The notes under the pieces: generated by a model | Database searches by the model: none | Told to the model about the DNA's origin: nothing | Seen by the model: the letters and a program-made list of their open reading frames with translations, nothing else | Part shown: one piece after another, positions 1-9,108 of the stretch | How positions within the stretch are numbered: the first letter of the stretch is position 1 | How the letters are laid out: each line of letters opens with the position of its first letter | Program-made: the position numbers and the translations under genes | Assembly: GCA_015057455.1 (NCBI GenBank) | Contig: SVEH01000004.1 | Location: 1 to 49,915, forward strand | Length of the DNA stretch: 49,915 nucleotides | Origin: Lachnospiraceae bacterium | GTDB taxonomy: Bacteria; Bacillota; Clostridia; Lachnospirales; Lachnospiraceae | Reading direction: 5' to 3'

Positions 1-257
1 CTTAACGACCGTTACGCTTTGCAACGGAGCGCAAGCGGTGAGAAAAATATATTATATTCTCTTAAATTTGAAACTAGCATAAAAGTCTAAAACTTTCGCG
101 GAGCTAAAAAACTCCCAATTTGAGCGAAGCTCAAATTAATAAGAGCTCGACAAATAAGAGTTTGTTTTTCTTATAAATGTTTACAATAAATATTACGATA
201 CTCTTAGTGGAGTTTGTAAATGACAAAAGGTGTTGTGACATAAAGAGGAGTGGGTTT
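1..257. other. Intergenic region with an inverted repeat
   Basis: No gene is supported here. A 9-bp perfect inverted repeat with a GAA loop (117-137) lies between two copies of short GAGC/GCTC-rich sequence. It is not followed by a clear T-run, so it may be the end of an upstream transcript or a small repeat element. The chemoreceptor ribosome site (AAAGAGGAG, 242-250) closes the region. Confidence 0.4.
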
Positions 258-1688
258 ATGGAGAATATTCTTAAATATAATTATAGAATTGCAGTTACAA
301 GTATTATTGCTATTGTGCTGTTGAATTTGGTAAAGTATGGGTTTACATATAGAGGAATTTTAACATTAATTTTAGCATTTGTAATAGGAATATTTGGTTC
401 ATCTGCCATATATTTTTCAAAACTACAATGGGATAAAAAGGCAATTGGAATAAATATATTATTTGGTGTTGCTGCCTTAGCATATGGTATTGCATCAGGT
501 GGAAGTACGAATGCTTTTTATGTATTCTTTTTAGTTTTGGCAATATCAACATTATATTTTGATAGTAAGATGATAAAGGTAATTACATATCCATTGAGTG
601 TTATGGCATTAATAGTTAATTTAATTTGGCCAGAAGCAATATCAGGTGAAGGGGCAGGCATATCACAGGCTTTAACAAAGACAATATTTTTTATAGTATC
701 AACAATTATAAGTGTTAAATCAACTCAAAGAGGAGAGAAAATTAATCACGAAGCAAAAATAGCTTTAAAGCAAGTAGAGAAAAATGTAGATAAATCAAAT
801 AAAATAGCTAAGGAATTAAAAAGTACAGTAGTAGATAGTAATAATTATGTTTCTGTTGTTATTGAACAGGTAAATAGAGTTGAGGAAACATCATCAGATA
901 TGACTAGCGGCTTTATGGAAATGACACAAGGTATATCCAATGTTAATAGTAGTATAACAAAGGCAGAGAAAGTTGTTGTAGAAAATACAGAAATATCTGA
1001 TGAATTACGAAGTAAATATGAGGATATAGTTGTTACAGTACAATCAGGAAATGAGCGTATAGGAAATGTAAGAGATACAATGGAAGTAATGGAACAAGCG
1101 GTTACAGATGCAGCAGAGGTATCTAATGACTTGTCCACTCAAATGGATGAAATTCATACTATGCTAGAAGAGATAAATAATATATCTAGTCAAACAAATT
1201 TATTATCTCTAAATGCGTCAATAGAGGCGGCAAGAGCAGGAGAACATGGTAGAGGATTTGCGGTTGTTGCTGAGGAAATAAGAAAGTTATCAGATGAAAG
1301 TTCAAAGGCATCTGATAATATTAAAAAAATAATAGATACATTAACAGAACGTGTAGATGAAGTTTCATCTAAGATTAGAAATGGTTCAGAAGCATCTAAA
1401 CGTGGATATAGAGAAATGGATGAAGTTGTTAATATATTAAAAAAGATAAATGATGAAACTAATGGTTTTGAAGAAGTAATTGTAAAAGAGAATGAAATGG
1501 TTAGTAATCTTGAGAATGAATTTGGTGCAATTTCAAGTGAAATGATTAATTTATATGGTTTCTCTGAAAAGAATCTAGATAAATTATTTGGAATGCAAAC
1601 AAGTATATCTGAACAGAATAAGTCAACTCGAAATATTAAAGAGAAGATGGATAATATAGAAAAACTAGCAGATGATTTAGTAGGGTAA
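258..1688 (+). CDS. Methyl-accepting chemotaxis-type protein, membrane-anchored
   Basis: Signal transducer of the chemoreceptor family. The N-terminal ~155 residues form about six hydrophobic segments with no large extracellular sensing domain and no evident HAMP domain. A long cytoplasmic coiled coil follows. The conserved signalling tip at about residues 305-345 is canonical ([18 protein letters not shown], then [14 protein letters not shown]), so contact with CheA/CheW is expected. The ATG at 258 is chosen because AAAGAGGAG lies 7 bases upstream; an in-frame ATG at 177 has no ribosome site. The gene stands alone and ends in a strong terminator. Ligand unknown; sensing through the membrane region is inference. 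Confidence 0.9.
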   Translation: MENILKYNYRIAVTSIIAIVLLNLVKYGFTYRGILTLILAFVIGIFGSSAIYFSKLQWDKKAIGINILFGVAALAYGIASGGSTNAFYVFFLVLAISTLYFDSKMIKVITYPLSVMALIVNLIWPEAISGEGAGISQALTKTIFFIVSTIISVKSTQRGEKINHEAKIALKQVEKNVDKSNKIAKELKSTVVDSNNYVSVVIEQVNRVEETSSDMTSGFMEMTQGISNVNSSITKAEKVVVENTEISDELRSKYEDIVVTVQSGNERIGNVRDTMEVMEQAVTDAAEVSNDLSTQMDEIHTMLEEINNISSQTNLLSLNASIEAARAGEHGRGFAVVAEEIRKLSDESSKASDNIKKIIDTLTERVDEVSSKIRNGSEASKRGYREMDEVVNILKKINDETNGFEEVIVKENEMVSNLENEFGAISSEMINLYGFSEKNLDKLFGMQTSISEQNKSTRNIKEKMDNIEKLADDLVG

Positions 1689-1736
1689 AAATAGAACTGG
1701 TGCTGTGAAAAACTTTCACAGCACCAGTTCTATTTT
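1688..1736. terminator. Strong, probably bidirectional terminator
   Basis: A perfect 23-bp stem (1688-1710 with 1714-1736) with an AAC loop overlaps the chemoreceptor stop codon. The A-rich and T-rich ends of the stem allow termination in either direction. Confidence 0.9.
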
Positions 1737-1818
1737 GAGTTGTAATAAATTAGTTTATATAGTACAATATGAATGTTAAATTACAGAATATGGAAATGCA
1801 CTAGAAATGGAGAATAAT

Positions 1819-2922
1819 ATGGCAAAGTATTCAATAGGTGGTCAAGCACTAATAGAAGGAGTAATGATGCGAGGTCCTAAAAAAGTTGCTATTGCAGTTA
1901 GGAATGCGTCAGGTACATTAGTTACCGAGGAATGGGATAATGAAGTAAGTAAAAAGCCTAAAGTATTTAAGATACCTTTTATAAGAGGAATATTTAATTT
2001 TATAGATTCTATGAAGATTGGTTATAAGACACTTATGCGTTCGGCAGATATTGCAATGATGTATGATGAAGGGGATGAGAATAACCCAGATTATAAAAAA
2101 CAAGAATCTAACAATTCAGAAGCTAATAACTTAGAAGCTAATAACTCAGATGTTATAGAAGAAAATAAAGATTCAAGTGTAGAACAAAAATCAGAAACGA
2201 ATATAGCACAAGAGAACGATGTGAAAAAAGAACATCAAGAAGAGTCAAAAGCAGATGAAAAAGAAGAATCAAGTATTATAATGAATATTATAATGACTAT
2301 AAGTAGTTTGTTAGGTGTTGCTTTATCAGTAGCATTATTCATATGGTTGCCGACATTTTTATTTAACATTTTAAAAGGCATTATTCCTGCAATTAATACA
2401 AGAATGTGTCAATCTGTTTTTGAAGGAATAGTAAAAATAATTATATTTATAGTATATGTTGCATTGTGCTCAATGATGGAAGATATGAGAAGGGTGTTTA
2501 TGTATCATGGAGCAGAGCATAAAACAATATTTTGTTATGAGAATGGCTTAGAGTTAACAGTAGATAATGTAAAGAAACAAACAAGATTTCATCCTAGATG
2601 TGGAACATCATTTCTTGCTTTAATGCTTATAGTAGGGATAGCGGTAGGTTTGTTTATACCACATAATATACCGACACTATTGAGAGCAGGAATAAAGATA
2701 TTATGTGTTCCTATAATTATGGGAATTGGTTATGAAGCAATAAAGTTGGCAGGTCGTAAGAATAATTTATTTGTAAGAATTATATCAGCACCAGGATTGT
2801 GGATTCAAAGAATTACAACTAAGGAGCCAACAGATGATATGATAGAGTGCGCTATAACTTCTTTTGTGGCTGTATTGCCTAAAGATGAAGAAAGCACAAG
2901 TGAAAGAAGCGAGGTAGAGTAA
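1819..2922 (+). CDS. DUF1385 family membrane protein
   Basis: Member of the DUF1385 (YqhQ-like) family of unknown function. Family motifs are clear: GGQALIEGVMMRGP near the N-terminus, YHGAEHKTI at about residue 228 and FHPRCGTSF at about residue 256, with hydrophobic segments around 153-180, 205-225 and 262-285. Residues ~82-152 are an acidic low-complexity insert with short Asn/Glu/Ala repeats, longer than usual for the family. ATG 1819 is preferred because GGAG lies 6 bases upstream; ATG 1807 has no good ribosome site. Followed after 2 bases by a beta-helix protein gene, so probably co-transcribed. Confidence 0.85.
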   Translation: MAKYSIGGQALIEGVMMRGPKKVAIAVRNASGTLVTEEWDNEVSKKPKVFKIPFIRGIFNFIDSMKIGYKTLMRSADIAMMYDEGDENNPDYKKQESNNSEANNLEANNSDVIEENKDSSVEQKSETNIAQENDVKKEHQEESKADEKEESSIIMNIIMTISSLLGVALSVALFIWLPTFLFNILKGIIPAINTRMCQSVFEGIVKIIIFIVYVALCSMMEDMRRVFMYHGAEHKTIFCYENGLELTVDNVKKQTRFHPRCGTSFLALMLIVGIAVGLFIPHNIPTLLRAGIKILCVPIIMGIGYEAIKLAGRKNNLFVRIISAPGLWIQRITTKEPTDDMIECAITSFVAVLPKDEESTSERSEVE

Positions 2923-2924
2923 TT

Positions 2925-3593
2925 ATGAAAGAGAATATGATGATAAATAATATGTATGACCTAGATGAAACAATTGCTAAGGAATTATTTAAAGAGGTTA
3001 GATATCCATGGGAGCTACTTCCTAAGATATCTGAATTTATAGTAAAATTAGGTAATACATTGTCAGAAGATGAGTATGAGAAAAAAGGCAATAATATATG
3101 GATTGCAAAGGACGCTAAAATATATGAAACTGCATATATAAATGGTCCATGTATTATTGATAAAGGAGCAGAGGTTAGACATTGTGCATTTATTAGAGGC
3201 AATGCAATAGTAGGAAAAGGTGCTGTTGTAGGTAATTCAACAGAGCTAAAGAATGTTATTTTATTTAATAAGGTTCAAGTGCCACATTATAATTATGTAG
3301 GAGATTCAATACTTGGTTATAAGGCACATATGGGAGCAGGTTCTATTACATCTAATGTTAAGTCAGATAAGACAAATGTTACTATAATGATAGGTGCTGA
3401 TAAGATAGAGACTGGTCTTAAGAAAATGGGAGCTATGCTAGGTAATAATGTAGAGGTTGGCTGTAATAGTGTTCTTAACCCAGGAACAGTTATAGGACAA
3501 GAATCTAATATATATCCATTATCAATGGTTAGAGGATTTGTACCAGCAAAAAGTATATACAAGAACAAGAATGAAGTAGTAGATAAAATATAA
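2925..3593 (+). CDS. Left-handed beta-helix (hexapeptide-repeat) protein, GlmU C-domain-like
   Basis: About 222 residues. The central part consists of isoleucine/valine-rich hexapeptide repeats (ACIIRG-type turns such as GPCIIDKGAEVRH and NAIVGKGAVVGN), the signature of the left-handed beta-helix found in GlmU acetyltransferase domains and related sugar-nucleotide enzymes. There is no N-terminal nucleotidyltransferase domain, so it is not a full GlmU. It lies directly after the DUF1385 gene, and GAGG at 2911 provides ribosome binding. Acyl- or nucleotidyl-transfer to a sugar is plausible, but the substrate is unknown. Confidence 0.75.
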   Translation: MKENMMINNMYDLDETIAKELFKEVRYPWELLPKISEFIVKLGNTLSEDEYEKKGNNIWIAKDAKIYETAYINGPCIIDKGAEVRHCAFIRGNAIVGKGAVVGNSTELKNVILFNKVQVPHYNYVGDSILGYKAHMGAGSITSNVKSDKTNVTIMIGADKIETGLKKMGAMLGNNVEVGCNSVLNPGTVIGQESNIYPLSMVRGFVPAKSIYKNKNEVVDKI

Positions 3594-3635
3594 TAAACAA
3601 AAATAAATAAAAATAAATAAAAATAAACAAAAATA
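3593..3635. repeat. 10-bp A-rich tandem repeat
   Basis: Just over four copies of AAATAAAYAA with an exact 10-bp period begin at the stop codon of the beta-helix gene. The helical phasing of A-tracts suggests intrinsically curved DNA. No coding role. Confidence 0.6.
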
Positions 3636-3695
3636 GTCTAATATAAAAAGAGTAATAACTAGGAATTAAATAAGTAGCTAATATATAGCAGGTAA

Positions 3696-3767
3696 AAAAT
3701 AGTTGTAGTATAATTATGGAGTACTTATTCAATAAATAAGTATAAATAGTTATAATACAACTATTTT
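3696..3767 (+). terminator. Long nested stem-loop terminator
   Basis: An outer 18-bp arm pair (3696-3713 with 3750-3767, one mismatch) encloses an inner 8-bp hairpin (3722-3729 with 3735-3742). It ends in a T-rich run. It closes the DUF1385/beta-helix operon. Confidence 0.7.
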
Positions 3768-3856
3768 ATTTTATTTGCTTATAAAACAAATTTATAATAT
3801 AGTTTTATAAAAAGTGAATAAGAAGAATATAAAGGGGAAAAAGGGAGAGGTAATTA

Positions 3857-4825
3857 ATGAAAAAAATGGTAGTAAGGGGAGCTATTGCATCAATGGCATT
3901 AGCAGCAGTAATTGGAAGTGTAGTTGCAATGAATTTACAATCAAAGGCATCAGACATTAACAAAACAGTTACTACAGATGTTGCAGATACTACAGATGTT
4001 GCAGATGTGACAGGTATGGAGGAAATGTTAAGTGATGAAGAAATAGCTAAGTATGAAGAAGCCATTGCTGAATTAGAAAAAACACCTAATAAAGATGAGG
4101 ATTCTAAAGAAGATAAAGATGAAGAAGATTCTGAAGGTATATTATCAGATGATATGTCTGTAGAAGATGTAAAAGAGTATTTTTTAGAATTAGGATATGA
4201 TGAACAAGAATTGGAGATTGCATATTTATTTGAAACAATAGAAGAGATAAAAGAAGATTGTGATGAAGATGAAGATGTAATAGAAGAAGTAGATAAAACA
4301 ATTGAAGAATGGATGTCAGAAGTTATAGAAGATGGTTCAACATGCAGTAATCCATGGGATAATTTAAAAAGCAAAGCAGGGGAGATTTGGTATAACTTTA
4401 AATATAATGAGAAACGTGCATATGTAATGCATCCTGCAAAAGGACTTGCATCATATAGATTAGGACAAGATGCAACACTTTATACAATTGAGATATTTGG
4501 TATAAATGGATTAGGTGATCCATCAGATGCATTTAGACATGGTATGTGGTGTGCACTAATGGCTAGAGATATAGGTCACAAATATAGTGATTTATTTGCT
4601 ACTGCACATGAAACAGGCCCAGTACGAGGAGAAAGTGATATATGTGCAGATGGATTTAAATTAGATTATCATCGTGAAATGGATCTCCACAATAATGCAG
4701 TAGGTATGGGAGTTGTTTCTGAGTATGATACTAAAGAAACAGTGCCAGATTCAGTATTAGCTCAAAAGGTATTAAATAAACTTACAGGAGTTAAAGAAAC
4801 TGGATTGATTTGGTTGCATTATTAA
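3857..4825 (+). CDS. Exported DUF6973-type protein, copy 1
   Basis: 322 residues with an N-terminal signal peptide (Lys/Arg start, hydrophobic residues ~8-25, small residues before ~32). A long acidic Asp/Glu-rich linker follows (~50-155). The C-terminal globular domain (~185-322) carries HPAKGLA, FGINGLGD, DAFRHGMW, FATAHE and MDLHNNAVG; I associate this pattern with DUF6973. The conserved His, Asp and Glu residues suggest a metal or catalytic site, but no activity is established. Ribosome site GGGAGAGG. The next gene is a paralogue after an 18-base gap, so the two form an operon. Likely secreted or wall-associated. Confidence 0.75.
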   Translation: MKKMVVRGAIASMALAAVIGSVVAMNLQSKASDINKTVTTDVADTTDVADVTGMEEMLSDEEIAKYEEAIAELEKTPNKDEDSKEDKDEEDSEGILSDDMSVEDVKEYFLELGYDEQELEIAYLFETIEEIKEDCDEDEDVIEEVDKTIEEWMSEVIEDGSTCSNPWDNLKSKAGEIWYNFKYNEKRAYVMHPAKGLASYRLGQDATLYTIEIFGINGLGDPSDAFRHGMWCALMARDIGHKYSDLFATAHETGPVRGESDICADGFKLDYHREMDLHNNAVGMGVVSEYDTKETVPDSVLAQKVLNKLTGVKETGLIWLHY

Positions 4826-4843
4826 AATAAGGGGAAGAATATA

Positions 4844-5761
4844 ATGAATAAGAATATGGTTAAATTATTAGCTATATCAATGGCGTTAGCAGTAATAGTT
4901 GGAAGCTTTTCAGTGTGTAACAATAATTCAAAAGCAAATGATATTCAAGATGTTCAGACTGTTAATAAAAATATAGAAGCCAATGAAACTTCATGTAAAA
5001 ATCATTGTCAAGGTGATGATGAAAATATATCAGTAGAAGAAATGAAATCACATTTGATAGAACATGGATATAGTGAAGAAGATTTTGAATTATTGTATAT
5101 TTGTACTCAAGTTGAAGAGATTCAAGACAATAATTTGCCAGATGTTGAAGAATCAGAAGACGTTGAAGAAGACAATAGTGAAAATGAAGAGGTTTCACAA
5201 GTTATAGATAATATAGTTGAAGATATTGATGAGCAAGCACAAGTTGCATTGAAATTAGAAAATGACGAGTCAACAGGTGGTCCAATTTCTCAATTAGCTG
5301 CAACAGCATTTCAAGTGTGGGGAGAACTAACTGATGATGAAAAGAAATTAGTTGTAACTCATCCTGCTAAGGCATTAGCTGTTAACGCAACATCAAATAG
5401 AGCTACAGAACTTACAATTATGATATTTGGTGTAAATGGTTTAGGAGATAAAACAGATGCATTTAGACATTCTATGTGGAATTGTTTAATGACAAGAGAA
5501 ATAGGCAAGAAATATGCGGAAAAGTTTGCAACAGCTCATGAAAGTGGTAAAACACAAGAGGATTTGCAAGTAATAGCAAGTGATGGATTTCCTGAATATA
5601 TGCATTATGAAATGGATCTTCATAACAACGAAGTTGGAAGAAATACAATAGGAGAAGATGAAGATATTAAAACATATGATGATGCATATTTAGCTAATAG
5701 AATAGTGGAGAGAATGACAAATAATAAAGCTGCAGGAGATATATATTGGTTACATTTTTAA
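4844..5761 (+). CDS. Exported DUF6973-type protein, copy 2
   Basis: 305 residues, a tandem paralogue of the preceding gene. It has the same architecture: signal peptide, acidic linker (~40-140) and a C-terminal domain with HPAKALA, FGVNGLGD, DAFRHSMW, FATAHE and MDLHNNEVG. The signal and linker have diverged much more than the C-terminal domain, which points to selection on the latter. Ribosome site AAGGGGAAG. A terminator follows. Confidence 0.75.
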   Translation: MNKNMVKLLAISMALAVIVGSFSVCNNNSKANDIQDVQTVNKNIEANETSCKNHCQGDDENISVEEMKSHLIEHGYSEEDFELLYICTQVEEIQDNNLPDVEESEDVEEDNSENEEVSQVIDNIVEDIDEQAQVALKLENDESTGGPISQLAATAFQVWGELTDDEKKLVVTHPAKALAVNATSNRATELTIMIFGVNGLGDKTDAFRHSMWNCLMTREIGKKYAEKFATAHESGKTQEDLQVIASDGFPEYMHYEMDLHNNEVGRNTIGEDEDIKTYDDAYLANRIVERMTNNKAAGDIYWLHF

Positions 5762-5839
5762 AGTTAACAGTAGAATTTAATAAAATGATACAAAATATTA
5801 GCAGATTCTAATTAATAATTTTAAAGATTTTTAACAAAA

Positions 5840-5890
5840 ACACTAGACTATTTTGGCGTTTTATGTCAAAATGGTTTAGTGTGTTTTTTT
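5840..5890 (+). terminator. Intrinsic terminator after the DUF6973 pair
   Basis: 16-bp stem with G-U pairs (5840-5855 with 5867-5882), an 11-base loop and a run of seven T residues (5884-5890). Confidence 0.85.
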
Positions 5891-5954
5891 ATTTTATATG
5901 GAGTTAGAGATGAGTTATCATCTTTATTATTGATAAATGAATACACAAACTTGC

Positions 5955-5982
5955 TTAGAGTGTTATTTTAAAATGTTATAAT
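5955..5982 (+). promoter_or_regulatory. Probable promoter of the Fe-S/GGGtGRT operon
   Basis: Extended -10 element TGTTATAAT (5974-5982) with a weak -35-like TTAGAG 16 bases upstream. It lies about 75 bases before the first start codon of the operon. Confidence 0.5.
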
Positions 5983-6057
5983 AAAATAACTATAGTTAGT
6001 AGTAATTTGGAGGGCTTTAAGCAAATATACATTATATATATTGAAAGGAGTTTCAAA

Positions 6058-6750
6058 ATGATTTATTCACATGAAGTAGAAACAATGTGTCCTGTAGCTC
6101 AAGGCGTTAATCATGGAGCTGCACCAATCCCAGAAGAAGCAAAATGGGTAAAGGCAAAAGATGTAACTGATATTTCAGGTTTTACACATGGTATCGGTTG
6201 GTGTGCACCTCAACAAGGAGCATGTAAATTAACACTTAACGTTAAGGAAGGTATTATTCAAGAAGCATTAGTAGAGACAATAGGATGTTCAGGTATGACT
6301 CACTCAGCTGCAATGGCATCAGAGATTTTACCAGGAAGAACTATATTAGAAGCTTTGAATACTGACCTTGTATGCGATGCTATAAATACAGCAATGAGAG
6401 AATTATTCCTACAAATCGTTTATGGTAGAACTCAATCTGCGTTCTCAGAGGATGGACTTGCAATAGGTGCAGGACTTGAAGATTTAGGAAAAGGTCTTAG
6501 AAGCCAAGTTGGTACTATGTATGGTACATTAAAGAAAGGTCCTCGTTACCTTGAGATGGCTGAAGGATATGTTACTGGAATAGCTTTAAATGAAGATGAT
6601 GAAATTATCGGATATCAATTTGTAAGCTTTGGAAAAATGATGGATTTCATTAAGAAAGGTGACGATCCAGCTACAGCATTAGAAAAATCTAAAGGTCAAT
6701 ATGGTAGAGTTGCAGATGCAGCTAAGATTATTGATCCAAGAGCAGAATAA
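6058..6750 (+). CDS. NifU-like iron-sulfur cluster scaffold protein (GGGtGRT partner)
   Basis: 230 residues. The NifU/IscU-like core includes GCSGMTHSA around Cys77, with other cysteines at about 11, 49, 56 and 106 that could ligate a cluster. The tail (about 110-230) is longer than in standard IscU. ATG 6058 is chosen because AAAGGAG lies 7 bases upstream; the reading frame extends to 6007 without a ribosome site. Eighteen bases separate it from the GGGtGRT gene, with which this scaffold is typically paired in Clostridia. A role in Fe-S cluster handling is inferred from the family. Confidence 0.8.
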   Translation: MIYSHEVETMCPVAQGVNHGAAPIPEEAKWVKAKDVTDISGFTHGIGWCAPQQGACKLTLNVKEGIIQEALVETIGCSGMTHSAAMASEILPGRTILEALNTDLVCDAINTAMRELFLQIVYGRTQSAFSEDGLAIGAGLEDLGKGLRSQVGTMYGTLKKGPRYLEMAEGYVTGIALNEDDEIIGYQFVSFGKMMDFIKKGDDPATALEKSKGQYGRVADAAKIIDPRAE

Positions 6751-6768
6751 GAAGGAGGATGCATAAGA

Positions 6769-7779
6769 ATGGCTTTATTTGAATCATATGAGAGAAGAAT
6801 AGATAAAATTAATTCTGTACTTAATAGTTACGGAATAGCTTCAATTGAAGAAGCAGAAAAGATTACAAAAGATGCTGGTCTTGATGTATACAACCAAATC
6901 AAAGGTATTCAACCAATTTGTTTTGAGAATGCATGTTGGGCATACATTGTAGGTGCAGCAATTGCTATAAAGAAAGATTGTAGAAGAGCAGCAGATGCTG
7001 CAGCAGCTATTGGAGAAGGTCTTCAAGCTTTCTGTATTCCAGGTTCAGTTGCAGACCAAAGAAAAGTTGGTCTAGGACATGGTAACTTAGGAAAGATGTT
7101 ACTTGAAGAAGAGACTGATTGTTTTGCATTCCTTGCAGGACATGAGTCATTTGCAGCAGCTGAAGGTGCAATTGGTATTGCAGAGAAAGCTAATAAAGTT
7201 AGAAAACAACCTTTAAGAGTTATCTTAAATGGTCTTGGAAAAGATGCTGCACAAATAATCTCAAGAATTAACGGATTTACTTATGTTGAGACTGAGATGA
7301 ACTACAGCACTGGAGAAGTTAAAGAAGTATTTAGAAAATCATACTCAGATGGACTTAGAAGTAAAGTTAATTGCTATGGAGCAAATGACGTTACTGAAGG
7401 TGTTGCAATAATGCACAAAGAGAAAGTTGATGTATCAATAACAGGTAACTCAACTAACCCAACTAGATTCCAACATCCAGTTGCAGGAACATATAAGAAA
7501 GAATGTATAGAGCAAGGTAAGAAGTATTTCTCAGTAGCATCAGGTGGTGGTACAGGAAGAACTCTTCACCCAGATAACATGGCAGCAGGTCCAGCTTCAT
7601 ATGGTATGACAGATACATTAGGACGTATGCATTCAGATGCTCAATTTGCAGGTTCTTCATCAGTTCCAGCTCACGTAGAAATGATGGGACTTATTGGAGC
7701 AGGAAACAACCCAATGGTTGGTATGACAGTTGCAGTAGCAGTTTCTATCCAAGAGGCTTCAGATAACGGAAAATTCTAA
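6769..7779 (+). CDS. GGGtGRT protein (prophage attachment gene)
   Basis: 336 residues. It carries the family signature SGGGTGRTLHP at about residues 256-266 and Gly/Ala-rich stretches over its whole length. Function unknown; the constant pairing with a NifU-like scaffold suggests Fe-S metabolism. Strong ribosome site AAGGAGG. The last 13 codons, from the core GTTTCTATCCAAGA (7741) onward, are inferred to come from the prophage: the original host end of the gene survives at 43185-43223. The hybrid ends in SIQEASDNGKF, the displaced copy in SIQEAADAGKF, so the reading frame is intact. Confidence 0.85.
   Translation: MALFESYERRIDKINSVLNSYGIASIEEAEKITKDAGLDVYNQIKGIQPICFENACWAYIVGAAIAIKKDCRRAADAAAAIGEGLQAFCIPGSVADQRKVGLGHGNLGKMLLEEETDCFAFLAGHESFAAAEGAIGIAEKANKVRKQPLRVILNGLGKDAAQIISRINGFTYVETEMNYSTGEVKEVFRKSYSDGLRSKVNCYGANDVTEGVAIMHKEKVDVSITGNSTNPTRFQHPVAGTYKKECIEQGKKYFSVASGGGTGRTLHPDNMAAGPASYGMTDTLGRMHSDAQFAGSSSVPAHVEMMGLIGAGNNPMVGMTVAVAVSIQEASDNGKF
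7741..7754 (+). other. attL core
   Basis: 14-bp core GTTTCTATCCAAGA inside the 3' end of the GGGtGRT gene. It is identical to 43185-43198. Beyond it the two copies stay similar only as codons of the same peptide end. Confidence 0.8.
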
Positions 7780-7802
7780 GAATGATATAAAAGAATTATA
7801 AG

Positions 7803-7838
7803 AAAAGTGGCTTAGACAGTAGGTTTAAGCCACTTTTT
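7803..7838 (+). terminator. Terminator of the GGGtGRT operon (phage-supplied)
   Basis: 12-bp perfect stem (7803-7814 with 7826-7837) followed by a T-run. It lies inside the prophage, so the phage provides both a gene end and a terminator. The apparent native host terminator is at 43250. Confidence 0.85.
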
Positions 7839-7902
7839 GTTTTGTGAAAATACAAATGTAAATAATTGTAAAAAAGCTATAAAAACATATAAAATTTTAT
7901 GC

Positions 7903-7947
7903 GTATGACACAAGTATGACACAGGTATGACACAACGGTATGACACA
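7903..7947 (+). repeat. Four GTATGACACA direct repeats (probable integrase arm sites)
   Basis: Copies start at 7903, 7914, 7925 and 7938 (spacing 11, 11 and 13). Two more copies with 11-bp spacing lie at the other prophage end (43128 and 43139). Position near both cores, and next to int, fits arm-type binding sites of a tyrosine recombinase. Confidence 0.65.
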
Positions 7948-7972
7948 AAAAGACTAGTCATAAGACTAGCCT
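7946..7972 (-). terminator. Terminator of the integrase gene
   Basis: On the minus strand, a 9-bp stem (7964-7972 with 7951-7959) and a TTAT loop are followed by a T-run. It starts 10 bases after the integrase stop codon. Confidence 0.8.
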
Positions 7973-7981
7973 TTAAAAGGT

Positions 7982-9085
7982 TTATTTGATTTTTTGTATA
8001 GCTTTTTTCAAATCCTCGATAGTTCTGTGAGTGTATACCTTTTCGGTAACATCATTTATAGAATGACCAACTATCAACTTAAGGATATATTCATCAACAT
8101 TTGACTGCTTAGCCAATGTTATAAATGTATGTCTAGTATCGTGAGGTCTATGAGATAACTTTAATCGTTTATTAATCTTCTCAAATCTTCTCCTGTACTT
8201 ATCATAAGTCATATAAGTTCCTTGCTGGCCATCAGAATCATTAAAAAGAAAATTACTACCCATAGATTTAGCTTTTTCCATATTGGATTTAACTAGATGT
8301 ATTATTTTAGGATGGATAGGAACTAATCTGTTTTTTCCTGCATCTGTTTTGAGTCCACCTTTAATAGTTTCGTTATCTATATCAATATCAGATACTTTTA
8401 ATATAGACAGTTCTTGAGGTCTCCATCCTGTATATATACCGATAAGAACCATATCTACAAAAGGTAAATCTATATTATTCCATAGAAGTTCTATCTCTGC
8501 ATCCGAGTAAGGTGTTCGGATGATCGTAGGTTTATCTTGTTTTACACTGTTACACATAGCAGCATAATCCTTATCAACTATTTCATGTTTAAGAGCATAT
8601 TTATACATCATATTAAAAAGCGACTTAATACGCTGTTTAGTAGAACTACCTACATCAGCATTTTTTATAGTACTTTCTAAATGACTTACTCTTATATCTT
8701 TCATACGCATATTATAAAGAGGAATGCAATAACTGTATGCACTCTTCCAAGTACGAATTGCAGAAGGTACGATAGTTTCAAAATGTTCACTAGACCATTT
8801 AATATATACATCTTCAAAAGTTATAGTGGTAGTACTAACATCATAAGGATGTTCATTATAATCTGCTAAAGCTTGCAAGGCTTCTTGTCTGGTCGCATAA
8901 TATCCTATAGTAGCATACTGTTGCCTTCTGACAACTCTAGAATAATCAGTTATATCAGATGATTCTATAGGAAGATTAGTATATTTATCAAAGTATCTCC
9001 ATCCAGTAGTTTTTCTAGCTCTCCAGGGATTTCGTCTTTTGCCTGGAAGCTTAGATACATTACCATATCCATTAGGCATTTTCAT
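7982..9085 (-). CDS. int: Tyrosine recombinase (prophage integrase)
   Basis: 367 residues. An N-terminal arm-binding region (~1-85) is followed by a SAM-like core-binding domain (~90-180) and a catalytic domain. Catalytic residues are visible: Arg222 (TGWRPQE), Lys251, His315 and Arg318 (HDTRH), His341 (GHS) and nucleophile Tyr351 (VYTH). It catalyses integration and excision between the att cores. Ribosome site AAAGGATG precedes ATG 9085. The gene lies next to attL and the arm repeats. A likely minus-strand -10 (TATAAT, 9134-9139) is flanked by two palindromic operators. Confidence 0.95.
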   Translation of the reverse strand: MKMPNGYGNVSKLPGKRRNPWRARKTTGWRYFDKYTNLPIESSDITDYSRVVRRQQYATIGYYATRQEALQALADYNEHPYDVSTTTITFEDVYIKWSSEHFETIVPSAIRTWKSAYSYCIPLYNMRMKDIRVSHLESTIKNADVGSSTKQRIKSLFNMMYKYALKHEIVDKDYAAMCNSVKQDKPTIIRTPYSDAEIELLWNNIDLPFVDMVLIGIYTGWRPQELSILKVSDIDIDNETIKGGLKTDAGKNRLVPIHPKIIHLVKSNMEKAKSMGSNFLFNDSDGQQGTYMTYDKYRRRFEKINKRLKLSHRPHDTRHTFITLAKQSNVDEYILKLIVGHSINDVTEKVYTHRTIEDLKKAIQKIK

Positions 9086-9108
9086 ATTATATCATCCTTT
9101 CTTGCAAT

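Noticed and set aside
845..1138. Open frames antisense to the chemoreceptor, and similar antisense frames throughout the window
   Set aside because: They mirror codon bias of the real genes, lack ribosome sites and have low-complexity Ser/Ile/Leu-rich translations.
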